From Bacteroides faecium (lineage in GTDB: Bacteria; Bacteroidota; Bacteroidia; Bacteroidales; Bacteroidaceae), in assembly GCF_012113595.1 (NCBI RefSeq), contig NZ_CP050831.1:4960001-5024000 (forward strand): a DNA stretch of 64,000 nucleotides, written 5' to 3'. The position numbers and the translations under genes are program-made. The notes beneath the pieces are model-generated. The model searched no databases, was not told the origin of the DNA, and worked only from the letters and a program-made list of their open reading frames with translations. Shown here one piece after another: positions 1 through 10,508 of this stretch (within the stretch, counting starts at the first letter, position 1; each line of letters begins with the position of its first letter).

Positions 1-1306
1 GCATCGTATATAGCTGGCGTACAAAATACAATGAAACCACAATCAAACAGAAAGTGATGATATACTGAACGAATAGAAAAAACGTACGGGATACAATGGA
101 ATGTCCTCCAACATTGACCGAACGCAACGATGTAATCGGTGAAGAGTAATTGTACCTTAGAAAAGGATAGATAGATGTGACTAACGGCAATCCGAACAAT
201 AAAATAAAGGACAGTAATAAATCAAATTTTATATCCGGTTTCACAGGAATTGAATATACAGTTGCAAATAGCCCGGCTGTAGCCTCTATCAACATCCATA
301 TAATCAGCATCGAAGTAGCGACCATGCACAGATTCTCCACATATATTTGGGAAAATATCTGGAAGCCACTAGCACCATACACTTTTTTAACCCCAAATTC
401 ACGTGCCCGCTTCAGTATAATAACCGTGTAGATATTGATAAAATTGAAGATTCCGACCAGTAACAGCATACATGCCACAACAGACAGAACAATAATATGC
501 TCCTTATTACCTCTCAAGAAAAAACCGGATACAGAACTTACAACTTTATTAAAATATAACTCTTTCAAAGGAAAAAGTCTGAATTGTATAGGTGAATGAC
601 TAAAACAGATCAACGATTGTGGTTTAGAAATCTTCTCATTAAATTTGTTCAACTCTGTGCCTTTAACTAAACGTGCTATACAAAATCCCATTCGGCTCCA
701 ATCCATATATTTCCCCTGATTCACAGGAGTTATCAAGTCGAATTGCAAAGAGGATTTAGTATCCGGTTCATCTACAATTCCCCGTATGGTAAGTGTATAG
801 CCTGCGGAAGAAACAAGTTGCTTCCCAAGCGGATTCTCATCCTTGAAAAGATGCTTTGCATATTTTCGGGTAATGATTGCATCATCCGGACGCTGGATAG
901 CCTTGATACCAGAAATAACAGGATAGTCCATTATTTGTAAAAACAAACTATCCGTCACTAAAACATTGGCCTGAAAACGATGCTTATCAACTATGATATA
1001 ATCATCTTTAAAAGAAATGCAATACGAATACTTTTCTATTTCCGGATTCTTCATCGGATCTATAAAATTAGGATCATTATTCCTGTCTGTATTATCAATT
1101 ATTGAAATATGACCGTTACTCCTTTGAGCCGTCAATATATATAATTGATCCAAGTCTTTACAGAAATGGTCAACAGTCACTTCCTGATGGATATAGCGCA
1201 CAATTATTAACGTTGCCGCCACACTAATGGCAAGTCCTACAATATTGATTAGCGTATAAATTCTGAAACGAAACAGAGCCTTGATAACTGATAGCTGGTT
1301 CTTCAT
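1..1306 (-). CDS. ABC transporter permease, MacB/FtsX type (3' end cut off)
   Basis: The reading frame is open from the ATG at 1306 to the window edge, giving about 435 residues without the C-terminus. An N-terminal membrane helix (about residues 12-32) is followed by a long periplasmic region of MacB_PCD type. A second helix block then begins near residue 265 and carries the FtsX-like cytoplasmic signature KRAREFGVKKVYGASG. Complete relatives have about 780 residues and four helices, so roughly 350 residues lie outside the window. It is the last visible gene of the efflux operon, 24 bases after the preceding permease. Such permeases usually transmit ATPase movement to the periplasm (mechanotransmission) and need not transport through the membrane themselves. 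The substrate cannot be told. Confidence 0.85.
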   Translation of the reverse strand, partial: MKNQLSVIKALFRFRIYTLINIVGLAISVAATLIIVRYIHQEVTVDHFCKDLDQLYILTAQRSNGHISIIDNTDRNNDPNFIDPMKNPEIEKYSYCISFKDDYIIVDKHRFQANVLVTDSLFLQIMDYPVISGIKAIQRPDDAIITRKYAKHLFKDENPLGKQLVSSAGYTLTIRGIVDEPDTKSSLQFDLITPVNQGKYMDWSRMGFCIARLVKGTELNKFNEKISKPQSLICFSHSPIQFRLFPLKELYFNKVVSSVSGFFLRGNKEHIIVLSVVACMLLLVGIFNFINIYTVIILKRAREFGVKKVYGASGFQIFSQIYVENLCMVATSMLIIWMLIEATAGLFATVYSIPVKPDIKFDLLLSFILLFGLPLVTSIYPFLRYNYSSPITSLRSVNVGGHSIVSRTFFLFVQYIITFCLIVVSLYFVRQLYTM

Positions 1307-1330
1307 ATTGCTTTTTATTAAATAATATTC

Positions 1331-3673
1331 TTACTCGCTTTTGATTACTTCCGCCGGATTCTGCCGGGCAGCTTTCCATACCCGACAACCTATACATAGC
1401 AGAATAAAAAGTCCTGTAACTCCAAATACGGCTACATATATCCATACCTCAATAGACGTCTGCCTTACATACTGAGCAATCCACTGTTTCATTAAAACAT
1501 AGCCGACAGGAAACGCTATTATAACTGCTAGCACCAACAAAAATAAATATTCACGGAAAAACAGTTGAAGAATATGATATACCTGTGCCCCGTTGACTCT
1601 ACGTATGGCAATCTCCTTACGGCGTTGTTCACAAGATAATGTTACCAAGGAAAATATCCCAAACAAGGAAATCAAGATACAAACGAATGATACGAAACTC
1701 AACAACTTCATTAAAGCATTCTCCGAACGGAGATATTTATCATATTCTTCTTCCTCATTAAACAATCGTAAATAGGCATTCGGAAAATCTTCTTTATGCA
1801 TGGCCTCAATCGCTTTCCGGCATTCGTTCCAGGAACCTTCCTCATATTTAAACAAAATACTGGCACGAAACAGCAGATAATCTTGCGCTTGAGGTTGTTG
1901 GAAAGCGATACATCCCGGAACACTTGTAGGCGGTTGATAACAGAAATTCCGGACAACTCCTACCACTCTATATGAATGAAGATTTTTGCCATCCTTCTCA
2001 TATCCCAAAGTCTTTCCTACTCCTTGGTTCCAACCAAATATCCGAAGTGTATTTTCATCAATTACAATATCATTGGGAGCATTCTTTTCTGAGAGCAGTT
2101 CGCCTTCAATTAATTTCAAATCATAAAAATCAAAGAAATCCTTCATTGCAGGCATTATGCCAACAGTTATAGGTTCTTCTACTGCTTCAGGCATATCCTC
2201 CCAATGGTTCATTTCCGCATACATCATTGGTCCGGTAGGGACAATCGGAAAATAACGGGGAGGCAGAACTTCGGTCACCATAGGTAAAGCTGCTATTTTA
2301 CCGGCCCACTGTTTTATATCACCTCTCCATAATGCAACATTGGCAATATTATGACGTTCCATTCCTAAATCTGTATGCTTCAAGAAATAAAGCTGTTTCA
2401 TTATAACCACTGTGCAGAATATAAAAATAAGACTGACTATCAATTGTATAACAATCCCGAACTTACGGAAAGCATACGGTCTGTTTACAGAAACCTTCCC
2501 TATAATAACGTCCTGTAATGTGCGATGGCGAAAATGATATAATGGTAGTTGAGCAAACAATAGAGATAAAGCTATCACAGCAAGCAGATATACTAAAATC
2601 TCTCCATAATAGGAACCGGGAGTTATTTGGGTGAAGTTCAGAAAACGAGGCATACATATTTCTATAAAGAATAATCCGGCTGCCAAAGCTATAAGTTGAA
2701 CGATTAATAGCTCAACAGTCAACTGAACAAACAAGTCTTTATTACCCGCCCCATTCACTTTACGAAGTGCCATTTCACGTTTACGCATATATAACCGACT
2801 GATATAAAGAGTCAAATAATTAAATAACGAACAGATAATGACCAATCCACCGGCTAATGAAAAATATAAGATATAGCTAAAAGTAATCACGGTATCTTCC
2901 CGAGATACATAACCGGAATAACGTAAAGCCGATATCGGGGTCAATAATAGCTCTCCCAATTCATTTTCCTTCTCAATATCATTGATACGGAGAGCAGCAA
3001 TTTTCTTCTGAAATTCTTCCCCGTTTATGCCCTTACGAATGCGAACAAATAAGTTTTCATTCGCACTCCCCCATTGTGTATAATGTCTGGCAGAAGTCAA
3101 TATACTATATGGAATATTGGAATGAGAAGACCAGCCACTCACGATTGCTCCAACTTTAGAAGCACGTCCACTAACCTCTACCTCCCGGCCCAATGCTTCT
3201 TCCTCTCCAAATATCCTTTTAGAAAATTCTTCTGTTATAGCAATTTCCCCATTGGTTCCCTTCAAGAAATTCACTGTCCCCTTTAGTACTCGTATATTAA
3301 AAAAGTTCATGAAAACAGAATCTGCAGCAACCGACACAACTTCCTTTTCAGTATCCTTCACACGAAATTTAACTTTCTGTACGGAAGTAGAAGCCATTGC
3401 CTCTATTTCCGGATTACCTTTCTGTAAATAATCAGCTAAAGGATAAGGAGTAAAATTGGATATCTTACCAGATTCATGCGCATAATGTGCACGTACCAGA
3501 CAGATACGTTCCGCACCTTCGTGAAAAGTATCATAAGTCATCTCATAACGAATCCACAAAGCAGACAATGCAAAGCATACAAAGCCTATTGCCAATCCTA
3601 AAATACTCACAATACTTTGTACCTTATATTTCGTCAGATTACGGAAAGCTACTTTCAGATAATGTTCAATCAT
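1331..3673 (-). CDS. ABC transporter permease, MacB/FtsX type
   Basis: This 780-residue protein has the four-helix MacB-like plan. One helix lies at about 20-43, a large periplasmic domain follows, a helix block at about 265-330 ends in RKREMALRKVNGAG, and a C-terminal block near 665-710 ends in RRKEIAIRRVNGA. The duplicated KREIAxRKVNGA-type motif in both FtsX domains is what marks the family. It starts 16 bases after the ATPase gene and is followed after 24 bases by another permease, so it is co-transcribed. It is clearly related to the three other permeases of the operon but diverged throughout. Family assignment is firm; which permease pairs with which, and the exported compound, are unknown. 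Confidence 0.92.
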   Translation of the reverse strand: MIEHYLKVAFRNLTKYKVQSIVSILGLAIGFVCFALSALWIRYEMTYDTFHEGAERICLVRAHYAHESGKISNFTPYPLADYLQKGNPEIEAMASTSVQKVKFRVKDTEKEVVSVAADSVFMNFFNIRVLKGTVNFLKGTNGEIAITEEFSKRIFGEEEALGREVEVSGRASKVGAIVSGWSSHSNIPYSILTSARHYTQWGSANENLFVRIRKGINGEEFQKKIAALRINDIEKENELGELLLTPISALRYSGYVSREDTVITFSYILYFSLAGGLVIICSLFNYLTLYISRLYMRKREMALRKVNGAGNKDLFVQLTVELLIVQLIALAAGLFFIEICMPRFLNFTQITPGSYYGEILVYLLAVIALSLLFAQLPLYHFRHRTLQDVIIGKVSVNRPYAFRKFGIVIQLIVSLIFIFCTVVIMKQLYFLKHTDLGMERHNIANVALWRGDIKQWAGKIAALPMVTEVLPPRYFPIVPTGPMMYAEMNHWEDMPEAVEEPITVGIMPAMKDFFDFYDLKLIEGELLSEKNAPNDIVIDENTLRIFGWNQGVGKTLGYEKDGKNLHSYRVVGVVRNFCYQPPTSVPGCIAFQQPQAQDYLLFRASILFKYEEGSWNECRKAIEAMHKEDFPNAYLRLFNEEEEYDKYLRSENALMKLLSFVSFVCILISLFGIFSLVTLSCEQRRKEIAIRRVNGAQVYHILQLFFREYLFLLVLAVIIAFPVGYVLMKQWIAQYVRQTSIEVWIYVAVFGVTGLFILLCIGCRVWKAARQNPAEVIKSE

Positions 3674-3689
3674 GTTATTCTTTTTAGCA

Positions 3690-4364
3690 TTACATACTAA
3701 CTTCAGTCACCACCTGTCCGTCGAACAGATTAATGACACGATCAGCGTAACCGGCGTCATGTTGGGAGTGTGTTACCATCACAATCGTTGTCCCTTCCCT
3801 ATTCAATTCGCTCAATAACCCCATTACTTCTTTACCATTCTTCGAGTCCAGATTACCGGTAGGCTCATCGGCAAGAATCAATTTGGGGTTGGCAACTACT
3901 GCACGGGCAATAGCGACACGCTGTTGCTGACCACCTGACAACTGTTGGGGGAAATGTTTGCTACGATGAGTGATAGCCATTCGTTCCATGGCAGTCTCCA
4001 CTCTCTTCTTACGTTCAGAAGCCGAGATACCCATATAGAGCAGAGGTAATTCGATATTTTCATATACATTCAGTTCGTCTATCAGATTGAAACTCTGAAA
4101 TACAAAACCAATGACTCCTTTACGAAGGTTTGTACGCTGCGACTCCGTGTACTTCGAAACTTCCATGCCATTCAGATAATACTCCCCTCCCGTTGGATTA
4201 TCCAACAGTCCCAGAATATTAAGCAATGTTGACTTTCCACAGCCGGAAGGCCCCATAATAGCGACAAACTCACCTTGTTTCACTTCAATACTGACATTAT
4301 TCAATGCCCAGGTTTCCACTTCTTCAGTTTTGAAAATCTTCTGTAAATTAATTGTCTTAATCAT
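3690..4364 (-). CDS. ABC transporter ATP-binding protein, LolD/MacB type
   Basis: This 224-residue ATPase has every expected motif in order: Walker A GPSGCGKST (near residue 39), Q-loop VFQSFNLI, signature LSGGQQQR, Walker B LILADEPTG and the switch histidine in VTHSQ. The DEPTGNLD form is typical of the LolD/MacB/FtsE subfamily. It is the only ATPase seen among four large permeases, so it presumably energises more than one permease pair unless a second ATPase lies beyond the left edge. It acts at the cytoplasmic face of the inner membrane. The gene sits in mid-operon with gaps of 27 bases upstream and 16 downstream. Confidence 0.95.
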   Translation of the reverse strand: MIKTINLQKIFKTEEVETWALNNVSIEVKQGEFVAIMGPSGCGKSTLLNILGLLDNPTGGEYYLNGMEVSKYTESQRTNLRKGVIGFVFQSFNLIDELNVYENIELPLLYMGISASERKKRVETAMERMAITHRSKHFPQQLSGGQQQRVAIARAVVANPKLILADEPTGNLDSKNGKEVMGLLSELNREGTTIVMVTHSQHDAGYADRVINLFDGQVVTEVSM

Positions 4365-4391
4365 AATTGTATTATTTAATAATTATTGAAT

Positions 4392-6788
4392 TTATTCATT
4401 CTTGATAGATTCCACCGGATTAACTCTGGCAATTTTCAAGATACGGAACCAAACCGTTAGTGCCGTTATCACAGCAACAGCCATAAAGATTCCCGACCAG
4501 AACCAGAATCCACAGTTAAAGAATACCGTATATATTTGCTTCCATAACTGTAACACTACATATACTAACGGAAAGGATAAAGCAGCCGTAATCACCAACA
4601 AAGTTATATACAAACGGGCAAACAACCAGATAATGTGCAACATTCCGGCTCCATTTACTTTGCGAATAGCCATTTCTTTCTGTCTGCGTTCCGTATCGAG
4701 GGTAATACTGGAATATACACCCAACAAGGTAATGATGATACTGACGATTGCGAAAAGCAGAATAATATCTTTCAGAATATACTCCATAGCCTGCATTTCA
4801 TACAAGTCGTCCTGAAACGTACGAACCTTATACGATATATTCTCCGGAAGCATTTCACGGCGGATTCTCTCAATCCACTTTACAACCTCCTTTTGTTGTT
4901 CAGGATAGCATTTCACATAACAATGCCCAACATATCCAGAGGGATCATAGAGCATAAAAGCATAGCCGCCACTATGATTATGGACATCAGTCTGGAAAGG
5001 AGTACAAACCCCACATACGGTATAATCATTGTTTTGGTCATAAAAGTTCATTCCAATCACATTCTTCTTTTGTTTGTTTTGCCAAACCTTATCCATAACA
5101 AGGTCATTTTTTGTCCGGATAGTCCTACCTTCCTCTATTGGAATATTCATAAAAGCAAAGAAATTTAGCGGAACACACATAATATCAATATCAGTCCAGG
5201 AGTTGTCATTCCCTTTCTCGGTCATCAACAGGTTTCCGGACACTCCCTGCGTATAAGCAATATCTGATAATAAGATGTCTTTCACCCCTGCATGTTGCCG
5301 GAAACGTTCCACCATACTCAACTTCTCTTCATTTTTCATAAACGAATAATCCAGTGGAATACTGAGAATCGCTTCTTTTTCCTTTTGACTAAGCGTATGA
5401 AACAATGTTTTGGTTGTCTTCTCGGATTGTAAAAACAGTGCGACAGTGAATGATACAAATATCCAGCAGATAAAGAACTGGATTCCCAACATAAGGTTAC
5501 GTCCCCACTGCTTACCTCGACGTTTGTTTGCTCCATGTACACCTGTTTGTATCGAAATCCTGCGAATACGGATGGATACAAAGAAACAAATTGCAGCACA
5601 AAGTAATATAAGAAGAATGATATATTGTAAAGCGTGTTTCAAAAGAATCTCGGGCGGAAAAGTCATCGTAATGCCCAACAGAGAAAAATCCATCCGATTG
5701 CCAATCAACTCTATTCCCCATATTACTAAAAAGGAAGATATAACCACGACAATCAATGATTGTACAAACAACAGGCAGAATTGTTGCTTCCAATTACACC
5801 CTGCCATTTTCATTATACTGTATTCTTTAGTGCGATTAAAAAAAGAACCGATAAGAAAGTGAAAGAAATTGACTAGTCCGACCAGCAATATCAACGCACC
5901 AACTATTCCTGTCGCCCATCCCAATACAAAAGCACCTTTCTTCTGTGCCCTGTCGCCAATATAACTAGCTACAACCGAATAAGGCTGATTATACATGGCA
6001 TAACTATAATTGCGCTTTGAGAATTGTTGTTCCAATTCCGCTATGCTCGTATTGGGAGAAAGCAAGACATACGTTCTGGCTCCTGTCATATCGTGACGTT
6101 TTGTACTTTGGAAAAGCCCTTCACTATCATTCAGAGCCATTGCATCGATACGCGTCATAAAACTAAAACCATTGTTTAACGGAATATCTTTCATTACTGC
6201 CTGTACCGTATAAACAATACCTCCTGTCTTCGGAGTACTTTCGGGCGAAGTATGGAGTCGCTTCGCCAAAGTCAGATGCTTACCGATTGCCGTTTCTATT
6301 TTACCGAATATCTTTATGGCAGTAGACTCACTTAAAATAACTGCATTCGATGTCCGGCTTGCCGTCTTCCAATTTCCGGCTACTATTTGTGGAGTGAATA
6401 CCTTATTGTATAAAGTATCTATTTCTATCGTTCCGAGTTCGTATGGCAATGATTTTCCCTCTGAAATTTCAATAAGGTAAGAACGTTCACGCAAATATGT
6501 CATACAAGAAATTGCTTCCACCTCTCCCATTGCCCATGTACGGAGTTCTTCGGATAAAGCCACTTGTGTACCGGAAAAATAGGTCCCCGTCTGGTCATCA
6601 TAAAGGTTTAATTCTGCAATGCGGGTGTAATTACTGAAACAATGGTTGGTTGTTTCAACAAAACGGTTGCAATACATACATATGCAGAAACATAGCAATC
6701 CTACCGCAAGACCGATGATAGAGATTATATTTTGTGTCTTGTATTTCAGTAAATTGCGAAAGGCAACTGTCAAATAGTGTCGTATCAT
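4392..6788 (-). CDS. ABC transporter permease, MacB/FtsX type
   Basis: This 798-residue protein has an N-terminal helix at about 20-40, a periplasmic MacB_PCD-like domain with short segments such as VILSESTAIKIFG, and a helix block near 290-420 with RTKEYSIMKMAGCN. A C-terminal FtsX domain carries RRQKEMAIRKVNGAG. The first FtsX motif is more diverged than in its neighbours. It lies 13 bases after the preceding permease and 27 bases before the ATPase gene. The plan fits a mechanotransmission-type permease; the substrate is unknown. Confidence 0.92.
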   Translation of the reverse strand: MIRHYLTVAFRNLLKYKTQNIISIIGLAVGLLCFCICMYCNRFVETTNHCFSNYTRIAELNLYDDQTGTYFSGTQVALSEELRTWAMGEVEAISCMTYLRERSYLIEISEGKSLPYELGTIEIDTLYNKVFTPQIVAGNWKTASRTSNAVILSESTAIKIFGKIETAIGKHLTLAKRLHTSPESTPKTGGIVYTVQAVMKDIPLNNGFSFMTRIDAMALNDSEGLFQSTKRHDMTGARTYVLLSPNTSIAELEQQFSKRNYSYAMYNQPYSVVASYIGDRAQKKGAFVLGWATGIVGALILLVGLVNFFHFLIGSFFNRTKEYSIMKMAGCNWKQQFCLLFVQSLIVVVISSFLVIWGIELIGNRMDFSLLGITMTFPPEILLKHALQYIILLILLCAAICFFVSIRIRRISIQTGVHGANKRRGKQWGRNLMLGIQFFICWIFVSFTVALFLQSEKTTKTLFHTLSQKEKEAILSIPLDYSFMKNEEKLSMVERFRQHAGVKDILLSDIAYTQGVSGNLLMTEKGNDNSWTDIDIMCVPLNFFAFMNIPIEEGRTIRTKNDLVMDKVWQNKQKKNVIGMNFYDQNNDYTVCGVCTPFQTDVHNHSGGYAFMLYDPSGYVGHCYVKCYPEQQKEVVKWIERIRREMLPENISYKVRTFQDDLYEMQAMEYILKDIILLFAIVSIIITLLGVYSSITLDTERRQKEMAIRKVNGAGMLHIIWLFARLYITLLVITAALSFPLVYVVLQLWKQIYTVFFNCGFWFWSGIFMAVAVITALTVWFRILKIARVNPVESIKNE

Positions 6789-6801
6789 AGTATTATTATT
6801 T

Positions 6802-9180
6802 TTATTCTGTTTTCATTATTTTGGCCGGATCAATACGTGACGCCTTCTTTATCTGCCAGCACAGTGTGCCTAAAGAAATGCAACTCACTACAAGCAATGC
6901 TATCAAAAAGATATCTATACTTAACGGAGCTTTTATTACAAAGTCTTTAGTGTACTGATAAATCAAGTAGCAGGATAATGGAATAGATACGGCAAAAGCA
7001 CTTCCCAATACAACCAAATATTTACATCCAAGCAGCAAGTACAAATCTTTCACCAATGCGCCGTTAACTTTACGAATCGCAATCTCCCGATAGCGCTGAC
7101 GAATATCAAATAAGGAAATACCGAATAATCCGAGACAGATTATTATAATTCCAATACCTGCAAAAATAGCATATACCATAGCTATTTGCCGATCGTTTTT
7201 ATAAAGCTCTGCCACATCGTCATCCAACAGGGAATATTTAAAGTCTTCCGTACCATATACTTTTCTCTGAATATCTTTCAGATAACCGATGACTGCCTGA
7301 GTTTTGCCTGGATAGCAAGCAATCTGATAGTAGTCTCCCTTTAACTGTTTATTCACGATAAACACCATAGGACGACTGCCCAATCCTACATGCCTATCAT
7401 AATAATCTTCTATCACAGCATCAATAGGCTGTGCCTGCAAATCGGGTTTTATCTTTCTCATCTGCTCATTAATCAAAGTAGCCCCCTTGCAACTTGTATA
7501 ACCTAAAGCAGCTAATGCGGCACGGTTGACAACTATAATTTCATTTCCATCCTCTTTATCAGCTTCCGATAAATCCCCTTCAACAAAACGAATTTCAAAG
7601 AGTTTGAAGAACTTGTCGGTAACATAACTCTGATTCAACGTAACCAATTCGCCTTTGGCATTTCGGAATCCTGCAGAATAATCAAATCCAAGAATAGAAT
7701 AAAAACCGGTCGTCCAACTTTGAATATCCGGACAGTTATCTATCAATTGATCTATCGCTAAAACTCTTTCTTTACGCTGGTTTATAGTTTCAGGCGTATA
7801 CGCAGAATAATCGTTCGATTCATATATCATATTTGCCTGAATTATATCTTTAGTGCGGAACCCCGGATCTGTTTGCAACATCAAATTGAATTGCTTATTA
7901 AAATAGATGGAAAGCAAGACCAATAAAAAGGTAACAATATATTGCACAAAGAGGAATATCATACGAAAACGAATAGAGCGTTTATCAGTACCCAATGTCT
8001 TGAGAGCAACAGCCGGCAAAGAGCGTTGGCATTTTATGTATGAATACAGGCTTACAGTCAAAGAAAGCAATATCAGAATAGAAATTGACAATATCCAATC
8101 GAATCCAGTATAGACTATCCGGCTATCCAACAAACGAGATACAAAAACGGATGTTACTTCAACAACAAACCATGCAAACACAATGGAAACGGCTATCAAT
8201 AGAACGTTTTCTGTAAAAATCTGCATAAACAGCGTATTGCCACTGGCTCCGAAAACTTTTCGAAGGCTATAAGTCCTCCCTCGCTTCACCATTAATACAG
8301 AATAAAGATTAACAAAGTTGATAACCCCGGCAAACAGTATCAATAAACAAATTCCTCCAAGAATGAATAAGTGAGAACGATTTCCACTCGCCAGCATACT
8401 AGGCCCTGTCTGGTAAAGTAATGCTTGATCCCAATACATTTGACTGACAGGAATAAAAGAGAATGTGTACTTCCGGGCATCTCCGGAACGAGAATCCTGA
8501 TTTATAAATCGGGGATAACTCCCTATCTGGTTGGCTTGCTCCGCTGCTTTCTCTGAAGTAAACTGAATAAACTCCAAAGGCATCCGTCCCCAGTCTGTCG
8601 AAAAAGCATGGGAAAGTACCATGTCGAAATTGAATGTTTGTTTATTTACCGGCTTTTTCAATACACCTGTCACTTTGATATCTTTACCGTTGGAAAAACG
8701 TAATATCTTACCTATCGGATTTTCTTTGCCAAAGAGTTTTTTTGAGAAATCCTCCATTAATAATACTGATTCCGGAGCTTCCAAAGAAATCTCTCCCTGT
8801 AATACCCGATAAGGAAAAAGTCTGAAATAAGCACTATCGGCTATCAAGGCGTGCACAGGGAAACGGTTTGTCTGATAATTTACATAGTCATTCTCAAGCA
8901 ATATTACACTCGAACGTGTCAGTATAACATTGTCATCTATATAAGTACTATCACGTTTTCCTATTTCTGCCTTACTCAACACTCGGTTTCCATCAAACGA
9001 CACTTGAACTCCATAAACTTGATTACGGTCTATACAATGCGTATCTACAGTGGTTTCACGATAAATATAACGGGACAAGATAATACAACAGGCAAGACTA
9101 AGAGTCAGTCCAAGCAAATTGATAGCCGTATATGATTTAGCACGTAATAAAAAGCGTACTGCATATTTAAGTGTTTTCAT
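6802..9180 (-). CDS. ABC transporter permease, MacB/FtsX type
   Basis: This 792-residue permease has a first helix at about 17-36, a periplasmic domain containing ESVLLMEDFSKKLFG, a central helix block with KRGRTYSLRKVFGASG, and a C-terminal FtsX domain with RYREIAIRKVNGA. Its central motif resembles the truncated permease at the left edge (KRAREFGVKKVYGASG), whereas the other two share RKVNGAG-like motifs. The four permeases may therefore form two heterodimer types. The pairing is inferred from motif similarity only. It follows the adaptor gene by 26 bases. Confidence 0.92.
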   Translation of the reverse strand: MKTLKYAVRFLLRAKSYTAINLLGLTLSLACCIILSRYIYRETTVDTHCIDRNQVYGVQVSFDGNRVLSKAEIGKRDSTYIDDNVILTRSSVILLENDYVNYQTNRFPVHALIADSAYFRLFPYRVLQGEISLEAPESVLLMEDFSKKLFGKENPIGKILRFSNGKDIKVTGVLKKPVNKQTFNFDMVLSHAFSTDWGRMPLEFIQFTSEKAAEQANQIGSYPRFINQDSRSGDARKYTFSFIPVSQMYWDQALLYQTGPSMLASGNRSHLFILGGICLLILFAGVINFVNLYSVLMVKRGRTYSLRKVFGASGNTLFMQIFTENVLLIAVSIVFAWFVVEVTSVFVSRLLDSRIVYTGFDWILSISILILLSLTVSLYSYIKCQRSLPAVALKTLGTDKRSIRFRMIFLFVQYIVTFLLVLLSIYFNKQFNLMLQTDPGFRTKDIIQANMIYESNDYSAYTPETINQRKERVLAIDQLIDNCPDIQSWTTGFYSILGFDYSAGFRNAKGELVTLNQSYVTDKFFKLFEIRFVEGDLSEADKEDGNEIIVVNRAALAALGYTSCKGATLINEQMRKIKPDLQAQPIDAVIEDYYDRHVGLGSRPMVFIVNKQLKGDYYQIACYPGKTQAVIGYLKDIQRKVYGTEDFKYSLLDDDVAELYKNDRQIAMVYAIFAGIGIIIICLGLFGISLFDIRQRYREIAIRKVNGALVKDLYLLLGCKYLVVLGSAFAVSIPLSCYLIYQYTKDFVIKAPLSIDIFLIALLVVSCISLGTLCWQIKKASRIDPAKIMKTE

Positions 9181-9206
9181 GCCTTATATCTGTTTGAATT
9201 TCTATT

Positions 9207-10457
9207 TTAGTTCAATATCAATTCTTCCGCATCGCCAAAGGTATCATATCCCGTCGTAATTACCCAATCTCCGGGCTGCAAACCTTCTGTAATTTCATAC
9301 TGCTGCGGATTTTGGCGACCGATAGATAAAGGAACGCGAACAGCTTTTGTCTTCGTGGAATTCACTTTATAAATCCATTGTCCTCCCGTAGCCTGATAGA
9401 AATTACCGCGGGGGATAATAAGCGCCTGTTCCGGTTGTCCCAATTCTATCTGTACACGAAAGCTCTTGCCTACTCTTACATTATCAGGCATATTACCTGT
9501 AAAAACAAGATCGACATCAAACATACGGTCTTTCACTTCGGGCACAACTTTCGTTATTTTCAACGGATATTTCTTTCCCTGATAATTGATAGTAGCAGGC
9601 AATCCGGTGGTAATCCGGTCAATATAATATTCACTGAGCGAAGTATGGATCTTATATTGGTCAAGCACCTTTATTTCAGCAATACTTTCACCGGAAGAGA
9701 CTTGTTGCCCGGGAGTAACCTTTACAAAGCTAAGCTGTCCTTTTATCGGAGCTGTTACCACCAAATTATTCAAGCGTTCATGAGCACGTTCATATTTCTT
9801 CCGTTCCCTTTCCCGGTCGTTACGAATCAACTCTTTACGAATCATTGTTACAGCAGAGTCATGTCGCAAACTCTCCTGTTGCAAAGCTGCATTCTTCTGT
9901 TTGTAATTATACTCATCTTCAGCTACTTGTAGTTGAGCTTTGCTTTTTACTCCCATCTGATACTCTTCACGGTCAAGGGCAATGCTTTTTTTCAAACGCT
10001 CAAGCTCATAATTATTCGTCAAGGCCTGTTGTTTCAGATTCAGACTCTTTTGTTCCATTTCAATCTCCTGCTCCTGATAAGTAATCATTTGCTTTTCCCA
10101 TTCGTCACGCTGGTCTTCTATGTTACGAAGCAAGTCCGGATTGGAAAGAACAAGAATCGTATCCCCTTGCTGAAGCAGACTGCCTTCTTCCCCCACTATC
10201 TTTTCCACACTTCCCGTTTCGCGGGTATTGACCTTAATAGTCAATATAGGTTGAACCAATCCTTCCACATCTACATATTCCATAAAGTCAGCATCCATCA
10301 CTTCCGCTATCTGAATATTCTCGACATCAACACGTAGTTTGCTGGGACCTAGTGAAAGAATGATTACATACATCAGAAAGGAGAGAAACAAAAGTCCTCC
10401 TATCAGATAATATCTATAACGAATGTACCACGGTTTCTTTTCTAATTTTATATCCAT
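9207..10457 (-). CDS. HlyD/MacA-like periplasmic adaptor subunit
   Basis: This 416-residue membrane fusion protein has a single N-terminal helix at about 17-37 followed by the first half of a lipoyl/barrel-sandwich domain. A long charged and glutamine-rich coiled-coil hairpin spans roughly 100-220. The second lipoyl half comes next (VTAPIKGQLSFVKVTPGQQV), then a beta-barrel and membrane-proximal domain. Adaptors of this class connect an inner-membrane ABC or RND unit to a TolC-like channel. Being placed between the TolC-like gene and four MacB-like permeases with one ATPase, it most likely completes a tripartite export machine. The gap to the upstream gene is 51 bases. Confidence 0.93.
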   Translation of the reverse strand: MDIKLEKKPWYIRYRYYLIGGLLFLSFLMYVIILSLGPSKLRVDVENIQIAEVMDADFMEYVDVEGLVQPILTIKVNTRETGSVEKIVGEEGSLLQQGDTILVLSNPDLLRNIEDQRDEWEKQMITYQEQEIEMEQKSLNLKQQALTNNYELERLKKSIALDREEYQMGVKSKAQLQVAEDEYNYKQKNAALQQESLRHDSAVTMIRKELIRNDRERERKKYERAHERLNNLVVTAPIKGQLSFVKVTPGQQVSSGESIAEIKVLDQYKIHTSLSEYYIDRITTGLPATINYQGKKYPLKITKVVPEVKDRMFDVDLVFTGNMPDNVRVGKSFRVQIELGQPEQALIIPRGNFYQATGGQWIYKVNSTKTKAVRVPLSIGRQNPQQYEITEGLQPGDWVITTGYDTFGDAEELILN

Positions 10458-10508
10458 GAGGTTATATAGTTTTTATATTCATATCAATCATAAGAAAGTC
10501 ATTCTATC

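Noticed and set aside
4402..5862. Plus-strand frames opposite the permease at 4392-6788
   Set aside because: They follow the codon structure of the permease and have no recognisable domain.
9378..10337. Several plus-strand frames of 79-184 codons opposite the adaptor gene
   Set aside because: Hydrophobic or basic low-complexity translations that mirror the adaptor gene; no leader or domain.
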